Assembly: GCF_000027165.1 (NCBI RefSeq)
Contig: NC_013853.1
Span: forward strand, 496,001 to 560,000
From: Streptococcus mitis B6
GTDB lineage: Bacteria; Bacillota; Bacilli; Lactobacillales; Streptococcaceae
Direction: 5' to 3'
DNA length: 64,000 bases
The notes under the pieces are model-generated. The model ran no database searches. It was not told the origin of the DNA and saw only the letters and a program-made list of their open reading frames with translations. Made by a program: the position numbers and the translations under genes. Every line of letters begins with the position of its first letter. Position 1 is the first letter of the stretch. This document shows positions 25,698 through 35,692 of the stretch, in pieces.

Positions 25698-26594
25698 ATG
25701 GAAAGTGTCGGAGACGTACTCAAACGTCAACCCAGCCGTTTTCATTATCAAGATTTGGTCCAGAAAATCATGAAGGACCCTGATGTTGCGGCCTTTATCC
25801 AGCAAGAATCCTTGACTCCAGAGGAATTGAATCGCAGTATCTCCAAGTTTAATCAGTACATCACCGAGCGTGACAAATTTCTCCGTGGGGATACGGATTA
25901 TATTGCCAAAGGATACAAGCCGATTTTGGTTATGAATCATGGCTATGCGGACGTTTCTTACGAAGAAACTCCTGAACTAATCGCGGCTGAAAAAGAAGCG
26001 GCTATTAAGAACCGGCTCAAGTTAATCAATCTACCAGCCAGTCTAAAGCAAGCTAGTTTAGCTCAAGTAGACTTGGATGATTTGGGTCGCTTGCCAGTTT
26101 TTGAAAAGCTATTAGCCTTCGTGGAGCAATATCCAGCTATTCGAAAAGGTCTGTACTTGTATGGAGACTTTGGTGTGGGAAAAAGTTTCATGGTGGCTGC
26201 CTTGGCTCATGATTTATCAGAAAAACGTGGTGTTTCATCAACTCTCCTCCACTATCCTAGCTTTGTTATTGATGTCAAAAATGCTATCAGTGATGGCAAT
26301 GTGAAGACCTTGGTGGATGAGATTAAGCTTTCTGAAGTCCTGATTTTAGATGATATTGGTGCCGAGCAATCAACACCTTGGGTGCGTGACGAAATCCTGC
26401 AGGTCATTCTCCAATATCGGATGCAGGAAGATTTACCGACCTTTTTCACCTCCAACTTCGACTTTGAAGATTTGGAGAAGCATTTCGCTAAAGGGAAAAA
26501 CGGAAATGACGAAATCTGGGAAGCTAGACGAGTCATGGAACGCATCCGTTATTTGGCTGAGGAGACTCGTTTAGAAGGAGTAAACCGTCGATGA
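25698..26594 (+). CDS. dnaI: Primosomal protein DnaI (helicase loader)
   Basis: 298 residues: N-terminal helicase-interaction domain, then an AAA+ ATPase with Walker A YGDFGVGKSFMV (about 151-162) and Walker B LILDDIGAEQ (about 215-224). It delivers the DnaC-type helicase to the origin. It shares four bases (ATGA) with the next gene. Confidence 0.93.
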   Translation: MESVGDVLKRQPSRFHYQDLVQKIMKDPDVAAFIQQESLTPEELNRSISKFNQYITERDKFLRGDTDYIAKGYKPILVMNHGYADVSYEETPELIAAEKEAAIKNRLKLINLPASLKQASLAQVDLDDLGRLPVFEKLLAFVEQYPAIRKGLYLYGDFGVGKSFMVAALAHDLSEKRGVSSTLLHYPSFVIDVKNAISDGNVKTLVDEIKLSEVLILDDIGAEQSTPWVRDEILQVILQYRMQEDLPTFFTSNFDFEDLEKHFAKGKNGNDEIWEARRVMERIRYLAEETRLEGVNRR

Positions 26595-27304
26595 CAGAAA
26601 CAATCAAATTAATGAAGGCTCACACTTCAGTGCGCAGATTTAAGGAGCAAACCCTTCCTCAGGAAGACTTGACTGAAATTCTGACAGCAGCCCAAATGGC
26701 CTCGTCTTGGAAGAATTTCCAATCCTACTCTGTGATTGTGGTCCGAAGTCAAGAAAAGAAAGATGCTCTGTATGAATTGGTACCTCAAGAAGCCATTCGC
26801 CAGTCAGCTGTTTTCCTTCTCTTTGTCGGAGATTTGAATCGAGCAGAAAAGGGAGCACGACTCCATACGGATACATTCCAACCCCAAGGTGTGGAAGGTC
26901 TCTTGATTAGTTCGGTCGATGCGGATCTTGCTGGTCAAAATGCCCTGCTGGCAGCTGAAAGCTTGGGCTATGGTGGTGTCATTATTGGCTTGGTGCGTTA
27001 CAAGTCAGAAGAAGTGGCAGAGCTCTTTAACCTGCCTGACTATACTTATCCTGTCTTTGGGATGGCGCTAGGTGTGCCAAATCAACATCATGATGTAAAA
27101 CCAAGACTGCCACTAGAGAATGTTGTCTTTGAGGAAGAATACCAAGAACAGTCAACTGAGGCAATCCAAGCCTATGACCGTGTACAGGCGGACTATGCTG
27201 GAGTGCGTGCGACCACAAGCTGGAGTCAGCGCCTAGCAGAACAGTTTGGTCAAGCTGAACCAAGCTCAACTAGAAAAAATCTTGAACAGAAGAAGTTATT
27301 GTAG
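26591..27304 (+). CDS. Nitroreductase family NADPH oxidoreductase
   Basis: 237 residues of the FMN-dependent nitroreductase fold: MKAHTSVRRFKEQTLP at the start, AAQMASSWKNFQSYSVIV, and the YGGVIIGLVRYKS motif (about 126-138). It is like NfrA/FrxA flavin or nitro reductases. It sits in the dnaI-der operon, as in pneumococcus. Physiological substrate unknown. Confidence 0.85.
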   Translation: MTETIKLMKAHTSVRRFKEQTLPQEDLTEILTAAQMASSWKNFQSYSVIVVRSQEKKDALYELVPQEAIRQSAVFLLFVGDLNRAEKGARLHTDTFQPQGVEGLLISSVDADLAGQNALLAAESLGYGGVIIGLVRYKSEEVAELFNLPDYTYPVFGMALGVPNQHHDVKPRLPLENVVFEEEYQEQSTEAIQAYDRVQADYAGVRATTSWSQRLAEQFGQAEPSSTRKNLEQKKLL

Positions 27305-27317
27305 AAAGTGAGAAATT

Positions 27318-28628
27318 ATGGCCCTACCAACTATTGCCATTGTAGGACGTCCCAATGTTGGGAAATCAACCCTATTTAATCGGATCGCTGGTGAGCGAAT
27401 CTCCATTGTAGAGGATGTTGAAGGAGTGACACGTGACCGTATCTATGCGACGGGTGAGTGGCTCAATCGTTCCTTTAGCATGATTGATACAGGAGGAATC
27501 GATGATGTCGATGCTCCTTTCATGGAACAAATCAAGCACCAGGCAGAAATTGCCATGGAAGAAGCCGATGTTATCGTCTTTGTGGTATCTGGTAAGGAAG
27601 GAATTACCGATGCGGACGAATACGTAGCCCGTAAGCTTTATAAGACCCACAAACCAGTTATCCTCGCAGTCAACAAGGTGGACAACCCTGAGATGCGAAA
27701 TGATATCTATGATTTCTATGCCCTTGGTTTGGGGGAACCACTGCCAATCTCATCTGTCCATGGTATCGGTACAGGGGATGTGCTAGACGCGATCGTAGAA
27801 AATCTTCCAAATGAATACGAAGAAGAAAATCCAGATGTGATTAAGTTTAGCTTGATTGGTCGTCCCAACGTTGGAAAATCAAGCTTGATCAATGCTATCT
27901 TGGGAGAAGACCGTGTCATTGCTAGTCCCGTTGCTGGAACAACTCGTGACGCCATTGATACCCACTTTACAGATACAGATGGTCAAGAGTTTACCATGAT
28001 TGATACGGCTGGTATGCGTAAGTCTGGTAAGGTTTATGAAAATACTGAGAAATACTCTGTTATGCGTGCCATGCGTGCTATTGACCGTTCAGATGTGGTC
28101 TTGATGGTCATCAATGCGGAAGAAGGCATTCGTGAATACGATAAACGTATCGCAGGATTTGCCCATGAAGCTGGTAAAGGGATGATTATCGTGGTCAACA
28201 AGTGGGATACGCTTGAAAAAGACAACCACACTATGAAAAACTGGGAAGAAGATATCCGTGAGCAGTTCCAATACCTGCCTTACGCACCGATTATTTTTGT
28301 ATCAGCCTTGACCAAGCAACGTCTCCACAAACTGCCTGAGATGATCAAGCAAATCAGCGAAAGTCAAAATACACGTATTCCATCAGCTGTCTTGAACGAT
28401 GTCATCATGGATGCCATTGCCATCAACCCAACACCAACAGACAAAGGGAAACGTCTTAAGATTTTCTATGCGACCCAAGTGGCAACCAAACCACCAACCT
28501 TTGTCATCTTTGTCAACGAAGAAGAACTCATGCACTTTTCTTACCTGCGTTTCTTGGAAAATCAAATCCGCAAGGCCTTTGTCTTTGAGGGAACACCGAT
28601 TCATCTCATCGCAAGAAAACGCAAATAA
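27318..28628 (+). CDS. der: Ribosome biogenesis GTPase Der (EngA)
   Basis: 436 residues with two GTPase domains: [12 protein letters not shown] (about 10-21) and [12 protein letters not shown] (about 182-193), each with a DTGG/DTAG switch and an NKVD/NKWD specificity motif. A KH-like C-terminus ends HLIARKRK. Essential for 50S assembly. Confidence 0.96.
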
Positions 28629-28635
28629 AAAAGTA

Positions 28636-28667
28636 GAATCTGGAATGACATTTCCAGATTTTTTTGA
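28636..28667 (+). terminator. Terminator after der
   Basis: AATCTGGAAA-like arms (AATCTGGAA and TTTCCAGATT) with a TTTTTT run. Confidence 0.75.
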
Positions 28668-28712
28668 TAGAATGAAGGAGAAGAAAACGCTATCAAAGAG
28701 AGGGGGCTGGTG

Positions 28713-29048
28713 ATGAAACCTTTGTTTAAATTGATAATCTTATTTCCCTGGTTTTACTTTTTCAGCTGGATTGAAAAGGCCAATAGAGATAGTAAATTTT
28801 TCCCAATTTTTTACTATTTTTACTGGTTTTACATCCCCCTCTATGCTCTTTTTAGCTTTGCTTGGACAGTTGTTTCAGTTCTATTTTTCAGTATCGTCTT
28901 GAGAAATGTGACAGATATCAAGTTATGGGGTATTTGGTTTCTTTTTATTCTGCTAGCTATTGGTATGAATAGGTTAACCTATTTCTGTTTCAAAAAAATG
29001 CTTCGCTTGAGACGAGAGCTGGGGAAGTCTAAAGCAGGGAGACATTGA
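28713..29048 (+). CDS. Small membrane protein, unknown
   Basis: 111 residues from the ATG at 28713, with GAGAGGGGG upstream; a GTG one codon earlier is possible. Three or four membrane segments rich in Phe/Tyr/Trp (LIILFPWFYFFSW and FYYFYWFYIPLYALFSF) and a basic tail. No family recognised. Confidence 0.6.
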   Translation: MKPLFKLIILFPWFYFFSWIEKANRDSKFFPIFYYFYWFYIPLYALFSFAWTVVSVLFFSIVLRNVTDIKLWGIWFLFILLAIGMNRLTYFCFKKMLRLRRELGKSKAGRH

Positions 29049-29081
29049 TTTATATCGGTTTTTATTTTTAGGAGGTGGATT

Positions 29082-29369
29082 ATAGCACATCTAAAATCAT
29101 TTATTACACGCTATTCTAAGGTCTATATTGGTTTAGTTCTGTTGATCTGGCTGTCTTTCTTCTTTGTCCCTTGGGGCAATCCGATTCTGGGGGGAAAGAT
29201 TGACCTCTTCATCATACAGAAAATCTTGCTAGTTTTTGGTATTCTGTCCATTTTGATGGCCTTGTTATCCAAGAAAGTCAGTCTCTTTGTTTTTGGATTG
29301 ATCTGCTGTCTTTCTCTTTGGATTAACCTATTTATCCTATTTGCCATTTTGCCAATTTTTGGCAATTAA
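29082..29369 (+). CDS. Small membrane protein with unusual start
   Basis: 95 residues if read from 29082; three membrane helices (about 15-30, 44-62, 66-90). A perfect SD, AGGAGG at 29070-29075, is six bases before an ATA codon at 29082 and three before an ATT. No ATG, GTG or TTG lies in reach until TTG at 29142, inside the first helix. Either a non-standard start is used or the start codon was lost by ATG-to-ATA mutation. No family recognised. Confidence 0.5.
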   Translation: MAHLKSFITRYSKVYIGLVLLIWLSFFFVPWGNPILGGKIDLFIIQKILLVFGILSILMALLSKKVSLFVFGLICCLSLWINLFILFAILPIFGN

Positions 29370-29385
29370 AGCATCATAAAAGTTA

Positions 29386-29417
29386 GAGAGGTTAGCTTGG
29401 AAACTAGCCTCTTTTTC
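29386..29417 (+). terminator. Terminator before secA
   Basis: AGAGGTTAG and CTAGCCTCT pair (one G-U) and are followed by TTTTTCC. Confidence 0.75.
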
Positions 29418-29440
29418 CTTTTCAAAATGGGGATTCTTCC

Positions 29441-29469
29441 TTGAAAATAATCAGTAATTGTGCTAAAAT
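29441..29469 (+). promoter_or_regulatory. Promoter of secA
   Basis: TTGAAA (29441-29446), 17 bases and TAAAAT (29464-29469), about 45 bases before the ATG. Confidence 0.65.
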
Positions 29470-29515
29470 TAAAAGAACATTCTAAAATATTCGGAATTTA
29501 AAAGTAAGGAAAAAC

Positions 29516-32029
29516 ATGGCTAATATTTTAAAAACAATTATCGAAAATGATAAAGGAGAAATCCGTCGTCTGGAAAAGATGGCTGACAAGGTTTTCAAAT
29601 ACGAAGACCAAATGGCTGCTTTGACTGACGACCAACTAAAAGCAAAAACAGTTGAATTTAAAGAACGTTATCAAAATGGAGAATCACTGGATTCATTGCT
29701 TTATGAAGCATTTGCGGTTGTCCGTGAGGGTGCAAAACGTGTCCTAGGTCTCTTCCCATATAAGGTTCAGGTCATGGGGGGAATCGTTCTTCACCATGGT
29801 GACGTGCCAGAAATGCGTACAGGGGAAGGGAAAACCTTGACTGCGACCATGCCCGTATACCTCAATGCCCTTTCAGGCAAAGGGGTTCACGTAGTTACGG
29901 TCAATGAATACTTGTCAGAACGTGATGCGACTGAGATGGGTGAATTGTACTCATGGCTTGGTTTGTCAGTAGGGATTAACTTGGCTGCCAAATCTCCAAT
30001 GGAGAAAAAAGAAGCCTATGAGTGTGATATTACCTACTCAACTAACTCAGAAATCGGATTTGACTACCTTCGTGACAACATGGTCGTTCGTGCTGAAAAC
30101 ATGGTACAACGTCCGCTCAACTATGCCTTGGTCGATGAGGTTGACTCAATCTTGATTGACGAGGCCCGTACACCTTTGATTGTATCAGGTGCTAACGCAG
30201 TTGAAACTAGTCAGCTCTACCACATGGCAGACCACTATGTAAAATCTTTGGACAAAGACGACTACATCATCGATGTGCAGTCTAAGACTATTGGTTTGTC
30301 TGATTCAGGGATTGACAAGGCTGAAAGCTACTTCAAGCTTGAAAATCTCTATGACATCGAAAATGTGGCTCTTACACACTTTATCGATAATGCCCTTCGT
30401 GCCAACTACATCATGCTTCTCGATATTGACTATGTGGTGAGCGAAGAGCAAGAAATCTTGATTGTCGACCAATTTACAGGTCGTACCATGGAAGGTCGTC
30501 GTTATTCTGATGGATTGCACCAAGCTATTGAAGCCAAAGAAGGTGTGCCAATTCAAGATGAAACCAAGACATCTGCCTCAATCACTTACCAAAACCTTTT
30601 CCGTATGTACAAGAAATTGTCTGGTATGACAGGTACAGGTAAGACTGAGGAAGAAGAATTCCGTGAAATTTACAACATTCGTGTTATTCCAATCCCAACA
30701 AACCGTCCTGTTCAACGTATTGACCACTCAGACCTTCTTTATGCAAGTATCGAAGCTAAGTTTAAGGCGGTTGTCGAAGATGTTAAGGCTCGTTACCAAA
30801 AGGGTCAGCCTGTCTTGGTTGGTACAGTAGCGGTTGAAACCAGTGACTACATTTCTAAGAAATTGGTCGCAGCTGGCGTTCCTCACGAAGTCTTGAATGC
30901 TAAGAACCACTATAAAGAAGCCCAAATCATTATGAATGCTGGTCAACGTGGTGCTGTTACCATTGCGACTAACATGGCCGGTCGTGGTACCGACATCAAG
31001 CTTGGTGAAGGGGTTCGTGAACTTGGAGGACTTTGTGTTATTGGTACAGAACGTCATGAAAGCCGTCGTATCGATAACCAGCTTCGTGGACGTTCAGGTC
31101 GTCAAGGAGACCCAGGTGAGTCACAATTCTACCTATCCCTTGAAGATGACTTGATGAAACGTTTTGGTTCTGAACGTTTGAAGGGAATCTTTGAACGTCT
31201 CAACATGTCTGAAGAGGCCATTGAGTCTCGTATGTTGACACGTCAGGTTGAAGCAGCGCAAAAACGTGTCGAAGGAAATAACTACGATACCCGTAAACAA
31301 GTCCTTCAATACGATGATGTCATGCGTGAACAACGTGAGATTATCTATGCTCAACGTTACGATGTCATCACTGCAGATCGTGACTTGGCACCTGAAATTC
31401 AGGCTATGATCAAACGCACGATTGAACGTGTCGTTGATGGTCATGCGCGTGCCAAACAAGATGAAAAACTAGAGGCAATTTTGAACTTCGCTAAGTTCAA
31501 CTTGCTTCCAGAAGATTCAATTACGATGGACGACTTGTCAGGCTTGCCTGATAAGACTATCAAGGAAGAGCTTTTCCAACGTGCCTTACAAGTTTACGAT
31601 AGTCAGGTTTCAAAACTACGCGATGAAGACGCAGTTAAAGAGTTCCAAAAAGTTTTGATTCTACGAGTGGTAGATAACAAGTGGACAGATCATATCGATG
31701 CCCTTGATCAATTGCGTAACGCAGTTGGACTTCGTGGCTATGCTCAGAACAACCCTGTTGTTGAGTATCAGGCAGAAGGTTTCCGTATGTTTAATGATAT
31801 GATTGGTTCGATTGAGTTTGATGTGACACGTTTGATGATGAAAGCACAAATTCATGAACAAGAAAGACCACAAGCAGAACACCATATCAGTACAACAGCG
31901 ACTCGCAATATCGCTGCCCACCAAGCAAATATACCAGAAGATTTGGATTTGAGTCAGATTGGACGCAATGAACTTTGCCCATGTGGTTCTGGTAAGAAGT
32001 TTAAAAACTGTCACGGTAAAAGACAATAA
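29516..32029 (+). CDS. secA: Preprotein translocase ATPase SecA
   Basis: 837 residues, the size of the housekeeping SecA1. Walker [12 protein letters not shown] (about 100-110), Walker [15 protein letters not shown] (about 205-218), GRAGRGTD-type motif [23 protein letters not shown], and the C-terminal zinc/SecB-type tail [17 protein letters not shown]. The accessory SecA2 of some mitis-group species lacks such features. SD AAGGAAAAAC. Confidence 0.97.
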   Translation: MANILKTIIENDKGEIRRLEKMADKVFKYEDQMAALTDDQLKAKTVEFKERYQNGESLDSLLYEAFAVVREGAKRVLGLFPYKVQVMGGIVLHHGDVPEMRTGEGKTLTATMPVYLNALSGKGVHVVTVNEYLSERDATEMGELYSWLGLSVGINLAAKSPMEKKEAYECDITYSTNSEIGFDYLRDNMVVRAENMVQRPLNYALVDEVDSILIDEARTPLIVSGANAVETSQLYHMADHYVKSLDKDDYIIDVQSKTIGLSDSGIDKAESYFKLENLYDIENVALTHFIDNALRANYIMLLDIDYVVSEEQEILIVDQFTGRTMEGRRYSDGLHQAIEAKEGVPIQDETKTSASITYQNLFRMYKKLSGMTGTGKTEEEEFREIYNIRVIPIPTNRPVQRIDHSDLLYASIEAKFKAVVEDVKARYQKGQPVLVGTVAVETSDYISKKLVAAGVPHEVLNAKNHYKEAQIIMNAGQRGAVTIATNMAGRGTDIKLGEGVRELGGLCVIGTERHESRRIDNQLRGRSGRQGDPGESQFYLSLEDDLMKRFGSERLKGIFERLNMSEEAIESRMLTRQVEAAQKRVEGNNYDTRKQVLQYDDVMREQREIIYAQRYDVITADRDLAPEIQAMIKRTIERVVDGHARAKQDEKLEAILNFAKFNLLPEDSITMDDLSGLPDKTIKEELFQRALQVYDSQVSKLRDEDAVKEFQKVLILRVVDNKWTDHIDALDQLRNAVGLRGYAQNNPVVEYQAEGFRMFNDMIGSIEFDVTRLMMKAQIHEQERPQAEHHISTTATRNIAAHQANIPEDLDLSQIGRNELCPCGSGKKFKNCHGKRQ

Positions 32030-32109
32030 AATGAGATAGTTTAGAGGCGGATACCTTGTGAAAAGTAAATTTTGACTTGGTATCCGTTTGATTTATAAGG
32101 AGATCAGTT

Positions 32110-33141
32110 ATGGTATTTACAGCAAAAAGTCCTAAAATTAATATTGAAGAAGTTCGTGCCTTGTCAAAATTAGAAGGTCAGGCTTTGGAGAGAAAATCAC
32201 AGCGCGATCAAGAGTTAGAAGCCATTATACGTGGAGAAGACCAACGGATTCTCTTGGTAATCGGGCCATGCTCATCTGACAATGAAGAAGCTGTTCTTGA
32301 ATACGCTAAGCGTTTGGCAGCTTTGCAAGAAGAAGTAGCAGACCGTATCTTTATGGTTATGCGTGTTTACACTGCCAAACCTCGTACCAACGGAGATGGC
32401 TATAAGGGCTTAATTCACCAGCCTAACGCGACAGAAGCGCCTAGTCTTATCAACGGAATTAAAGCCGTGCGCCATCTTCACTATCGTGTTATCACAGAAA
32501 CAGGTATGACAACAGCTGATGAAATGCTTTATCCTGAAAATCTTCCGCTTGTAGATGATTTGATTTCTTACATGGCGGTTGGTGCCCGTTCAGTTGAAGA
32601 CCAGCAACACCGCTTTGTGGCCAGTGGGGCAGATTTTGCGACTGGGTTTAAAAATCCAACCTCTGGAAATCTCAATGTCATGTTTAATGGGATTTATGCT
32701 GCTCAAAACAAGCAAGGTTTCCTTTTCCTAGGAAAAGAGGTGGAAACAACTGGGAACCCGCTTTCGCACGCCATTCTTCGTGGAGCAATTAATGAGTATG
32801 GTAAGAATATTCCTAACTACTACTATGATAATTTGATGGATACTATTGCTCAATATGAGAAAATGGGCTTGGAAAATCCTTTTATCATCGTCGATACCAA
32901 TCATGACAACTCTGGTAAGCAATATATGGACCAGATTCGAATTGTTCGCCAGACCTTGATTAACCGTGATTGGAATGAAAAAATCAAGCAGTACGTTCGT
33001 GGCTTTATGATTGAGTCTTATCTAGAAGACGGCCGTCAAGACGAACCAGAAGTATTTGGCAAGTCTATCACGGACCCTTGCCTTGGCTGGGATAATACGG
33101 AAGCCCTTGTCAGAGAAATCTACCAAACGCTAGGAGAATAA
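32110..33141 (+). CDS. DAHP synthase, copy 1 (AroF/G/H type)
   Basis: 343 residues of class I 3-deoxy-7-phosphoheptulonate synthase: [14 protein letters not shown] (about 54-67), [18 protein letters not shown] (about 88-105), [36 protein letters not shown]. It condenses PEP and erythrose 4-phosphate, the first step to aromatic amino acids. A paralogue starts two bases after its stop. Confidence 0.92.
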   Translation: MVFTAKSPKINIEEVRALSKLEGQALERKSQRDQELEAIIRGEDQRILLVIGPCSSDNEEAVLEYAKRLAALQEEVADRIFMVMRVYTAKPRTNGDGYKGLIHQPNATEAPSLINGIKAVRHLHYRVITETGMTTADEMLYPENLPLVDDLISYMAVGARSVEDQQHRFVASGADFATGFKNPTSGNLNVMFNGIYAAQNKQGFLFLGKEVETTGNPLSHAILRGAINEYGKNIPNYYYDNLMDTIAQYEKMGLENPFIIVDTNHDNSGKQYMDQIRIVRQTLINRDWNEKIKQYVRGFMIESYLEDGRQDEPEVFGKSITDPCLGWDNTEALVREIYQTLGE

Positions 33142-33142
33142 G

Positions 33143-34174
33143 ATGGCATTTATTGAAAAAGGTCAAGAAATCGATATTGAAGCAATCAAGGCGGAAACCC
33201 AATTGTCTGCGGAAGCCTTGCGATTAAAGGAGCGCCGTGATAAAGAATTGTCAGACATTATTTCAGGGGAAGATGACCGGATCCTTTTGGTGATTGGTCC
33301 ATGCTCGTCTGACAATGAGGAGGCTGTCTTGGAATATGCCCGCCGTTTATCAGCCTTGCAAAAGAAGGTGGCGGACAAGATTTTCATGGTTATGCGTGTT
33401 TATACAGCTAAACCGCGTACAAACGGAGACGGCTATAAAGGCTTGGTACACCAGCCAGATACTTCCAAGGCTCCAAGCCTGATTAATGGCTTGCAGGCTG
33501 TTCGCCAGTTGCACTACCGCGTGATTACAGAGACTGGTTTGACAACGGCAGATGAGATGCTTTATCCGTCAAATCTGGTCTTGGTAGATGATTTGGTCAG
33601 CTACCATGCTGTTGGGGCTCGTTCTGTGGAAGACCAAGAGCACCGCTTTGTAGCTTCAGGGATTGATGCACCAGTAGGGATGAAAAATCCAACCTCAGGA
33701 AATTTGGGTGTTATGTTTAACGCCATCTATGCTGCTCAAAACAAGCAAACCTTCCTTTATCATGGGCAGGAAGTTGAGACTTCAGGAAATCCCTTGGCTC
33801 ACGTCATCCTTCGTGGCGCAGTTAATGAATATGGGAAAAATGAGCCTAACTTTTACTATGAAACCCTGCTAAATGCCATTGAACGTTATGAGACAATGGG
33901 GCTTGAAAATCCTTTTATCATCATCGATACCAATCATGATAACTCAGGCAAGCAATATATGGAGCAGATTCGAATTGTTCGCCAGACCTTGCAAAATCGT
34001 GCTTGGAATGAGAAAATCAAAAAGACGGTTCGAGGATTTATGATTGAATCTTACCTAGCAGATGGTCGTCAAAACCAACCAGAGGTCTTTGGTTGCTCTA
34101 TTACCGATCCTTGTCTAGGTTGGGAAAATACAGAGGCCTTGGTAGAAGAAATCTATGCTACCTTGACAAAATAA
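33143..34174 (+). CDS. DAHP synthase, copy 2 (AroF/G/H type)
   Basis: 343 residues with the same motifs as copy 1 ([44 protein letters not shown]), and by eye about three quarters identical along its length. This is a tandem duplication, as I recall in pneumococcus. The N-terminal 50 residues differ most, where allosteric Phe/Tyr effects act in related enzymes, so different feedback control is plausible (inference). Confidence 0.92.
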   Translation: MAFIEKGQEIDIEAIKAETQLSAEALRLKERRDKELSDIISGEDDRILLVIGPCSSDNEEAVLEYARRLSALQKKVADKIFMVMRVYTAKPRTNGDGYKGLVHQPDTSKAPSLINGLQAVRQLHYRVITETGLTTADEMLYPSNLVLVDDLVSYHAVGARSVEDQEHRFVASGIDAPVGMKNPTSGNLGVMFNAIYAAQNKQTFLYHGQEVETSGNPLAHVILRGAVNEYGKNEPNFYYETLLNAIERYETMGLENPFIIIDTNHDNSGKQYMEQIRIVRQTLQNRAWNEKIKKTVRGFMIESYLADGRQNQPEVFGCSITDPCLGWENTEALVEEIYATLTK

Positions 34175-34178
34175 GTGA

Positions 34179-34211
34179 AAAGGATGGAGTTGGGGAATCT
34201 CAACTCCTTTT
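34179..34211 (+). terminator. Hairpin between aroG2 and acpS
   Basis: GGAGTTG and CAACTCC with outer AAAAGG/CCTTTT pairing. The T-run is short and leads straight into the acpS start, so it is probably a partial terminator. Confidence 0.5.
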
Positions 34212-34218
34212 GATGAGA

Positions 34219-34581
34219 ATGATAGTTGGACATGGAATTGACATCGAAGAATTAGCTTCGATAGAAAGCGCAGTTACACGACATGAAGGCTTTGCCAAGC
34301 GCGTGCTGACCGCTAAGGAAATGGAACGGTTTAACAGTTTTAAAGGGCGCAGGCAGATTGAATATTTGGCTGGTCGCTGGTCAGCTAAGGAGGCATTTTC
34401 CAAGGCTATGGGAACGGGCATTGGCAAGCTCGGTTTTCAGGATTTGGAAGTCTTGAACAATGAACGTGGGGCGCCTTATTTTAGTCAGTCACCATTTTTA
34501 GGAAAGATTTGGTTGTCTATCAGCCATACAGATCAGTTTGTGACAGCCAGTGTCATTTTGGAGGAAAATCATGAAAGCTAG
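34219..34581 (+). CDS. acpS: Holo-[acyl-carrier-protein] synthase AcpS
   Basis: 120 residues from the [11 protein letters not shown] start; MRM two codons earlier is an alternative. It has the AcpS motifs GIDIEEL (Asp8 metal site) and [19 protein letters not shown] (about 55-73, with the catalytic Glu). It transfers 4'-phosphopantetheine from CoA to ACP. It overlaps the alr start by 11 bases. Confidence 0.93.
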   Translation: MIVGHGIDIEELASIESAVTRHEGFAKRVLTAKEMERFNSFKGRRQIEYLAGRWSAKEAFSKAMGTGIGKLGFQDLEVLNNERGAPYFSQSPFLGKIWLSISHTDQFVTASVILEENHES

Positions 34582-35674
34582 TCCGCATAGACCAACCAAG
34601 GCTCTGATTCATCTGGGAGCTATTCGACAAAATATTCAGCAAATGGGGGCTCATATCCCTCAAGGAACGCTCAAGTGGGCTGTGGTCAAGGCCAATGCCT
34701 ATGGTCATGGAGCTGTTACCGTTGCCAAGGCGATTCAAGATGATGTCGATGGCTTTTGCGTTTCTAATATCGATGAGGCCATTGAACTTAGACAAGCTGG
34801 ACTCAGCAAGAAAATCCTTATTCTAGGAGTTTCTGAAATCGAAGCTGTTTCTCTTGCTAAAGAATACGACATCACCTTGACTGTGGCTGGATTGGAGTGG
34901 ATTCAAGCACTCTTAGATAAGGAAGCGGACCTAACTGGATTGACAGTTCACCTCAAGATTGACTCAGGAATGGGACGGATTGGTTTTAGAGAGGCTGGTG
35001 AAGCTGAGCAGGCTCAAGACTTGCTCCAACAACATGGTGCTTATGTTGAAGGGATTTTTACCCACTTTGCTACTGCAGACGAGGAATCAGATACCTACTT
35101 TAATACCCAGTTAGAGAGATTTAAAACTATTTTGGAAAGTATGAAAGGTCTTCCAGAACTGGTTCATGCTAGCAATTCTGCAACGACTCTTTGGCATGCA
35201 GAGACTATTTTCAATGCGGTTCGTATGGGAGACGCCATGTATGGCCTGAATCCTAGCGGAGAGGTTTTGGATTTGCCTTATGGCCTGACACCAGCCTTGA
35301 CCTTGGAGTCTGCTTTAGTCCACGTCAAGACAGTTCCAGTTGGAGCTTGCATGGGCTACGGAGCCACCTATCAAGCGGATAGCGAGCAAGTCATCGCGAC
35401 GGTACCAATTGGCTATGCGGATGGTTGGACACGAGACATGCAGAATTTCTCTGTCTTGGTAGATGGCCAAGCTTGCCCAATAGTCGGGCGGGTTTCTATG
35501 GACCAAATTACCATTCGTCTGCCTAAGCTTTATCCGCTGGGAACAAAAGTAACCTTAATTGGTTCTAACGGGGACAAGGAGATAACAGCTACTCAGGTAG
35601 CGACCTACCGTGGAACCATTAACTATGAAGTGGTTTGTCTCCTCAGCGACCGCATTCCGAGAGAATATTATTAG
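34571..35674 (+). CDS. alr: Alanine racemase
   Basis: 367 residues from the [10 protein letters not shown] start. PLP lysine in [11 protein letters not shown] (Lys about 39), catalytic Tyr in [10 protein letters not shown] (about 264), and the SMDQITIRL and RGTINYEV motifs. It supplies D-alanine for peptidoglycan and teichoic acids and lies within acpS-alr-recG, a usual streptococcal order. Confidence 0.95.
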   Translation: MKASPHRPTKALIHLGAIRQNIQQMGAHIPQGTLKWAVVKANAYGHGAVTVAKAIQDDVDGFCVSNIDEAIELRQAGLSKKILILGVSEIEAVSLAKEYDITLTVAGLEWIQALLDKEADLTGLTVHLKIDSGMGRIGFREAGEAEQAQDLLQQHGAYVEGIFTHFATADEESDTYFNTQLERFKTILESMKGLPELVHASNSATTLWHAETIFNAVRMGDAMYGLNPSGEVLDLPYGLTPALTLESALVHVKTVPVGACMGYGATYQADSEQVIATVPIGYADGWTRDMQNFSVLVDGQACPIVGRVSMDQITIRLPKLYPLGTKVTLIGSNGDKEITATQVATYRGTINYEVVCLLSDRIPREYY

Positions 35675-35692
35675 AAAAGAAAGGAGTGGAGC

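Noticed and set aside
28713..29369. One long membrane protein made by TGA read-through
   Set aside because: The two frames are in phase across the TGA at 29046, but a perfect SD after the stop points to two separate genes.
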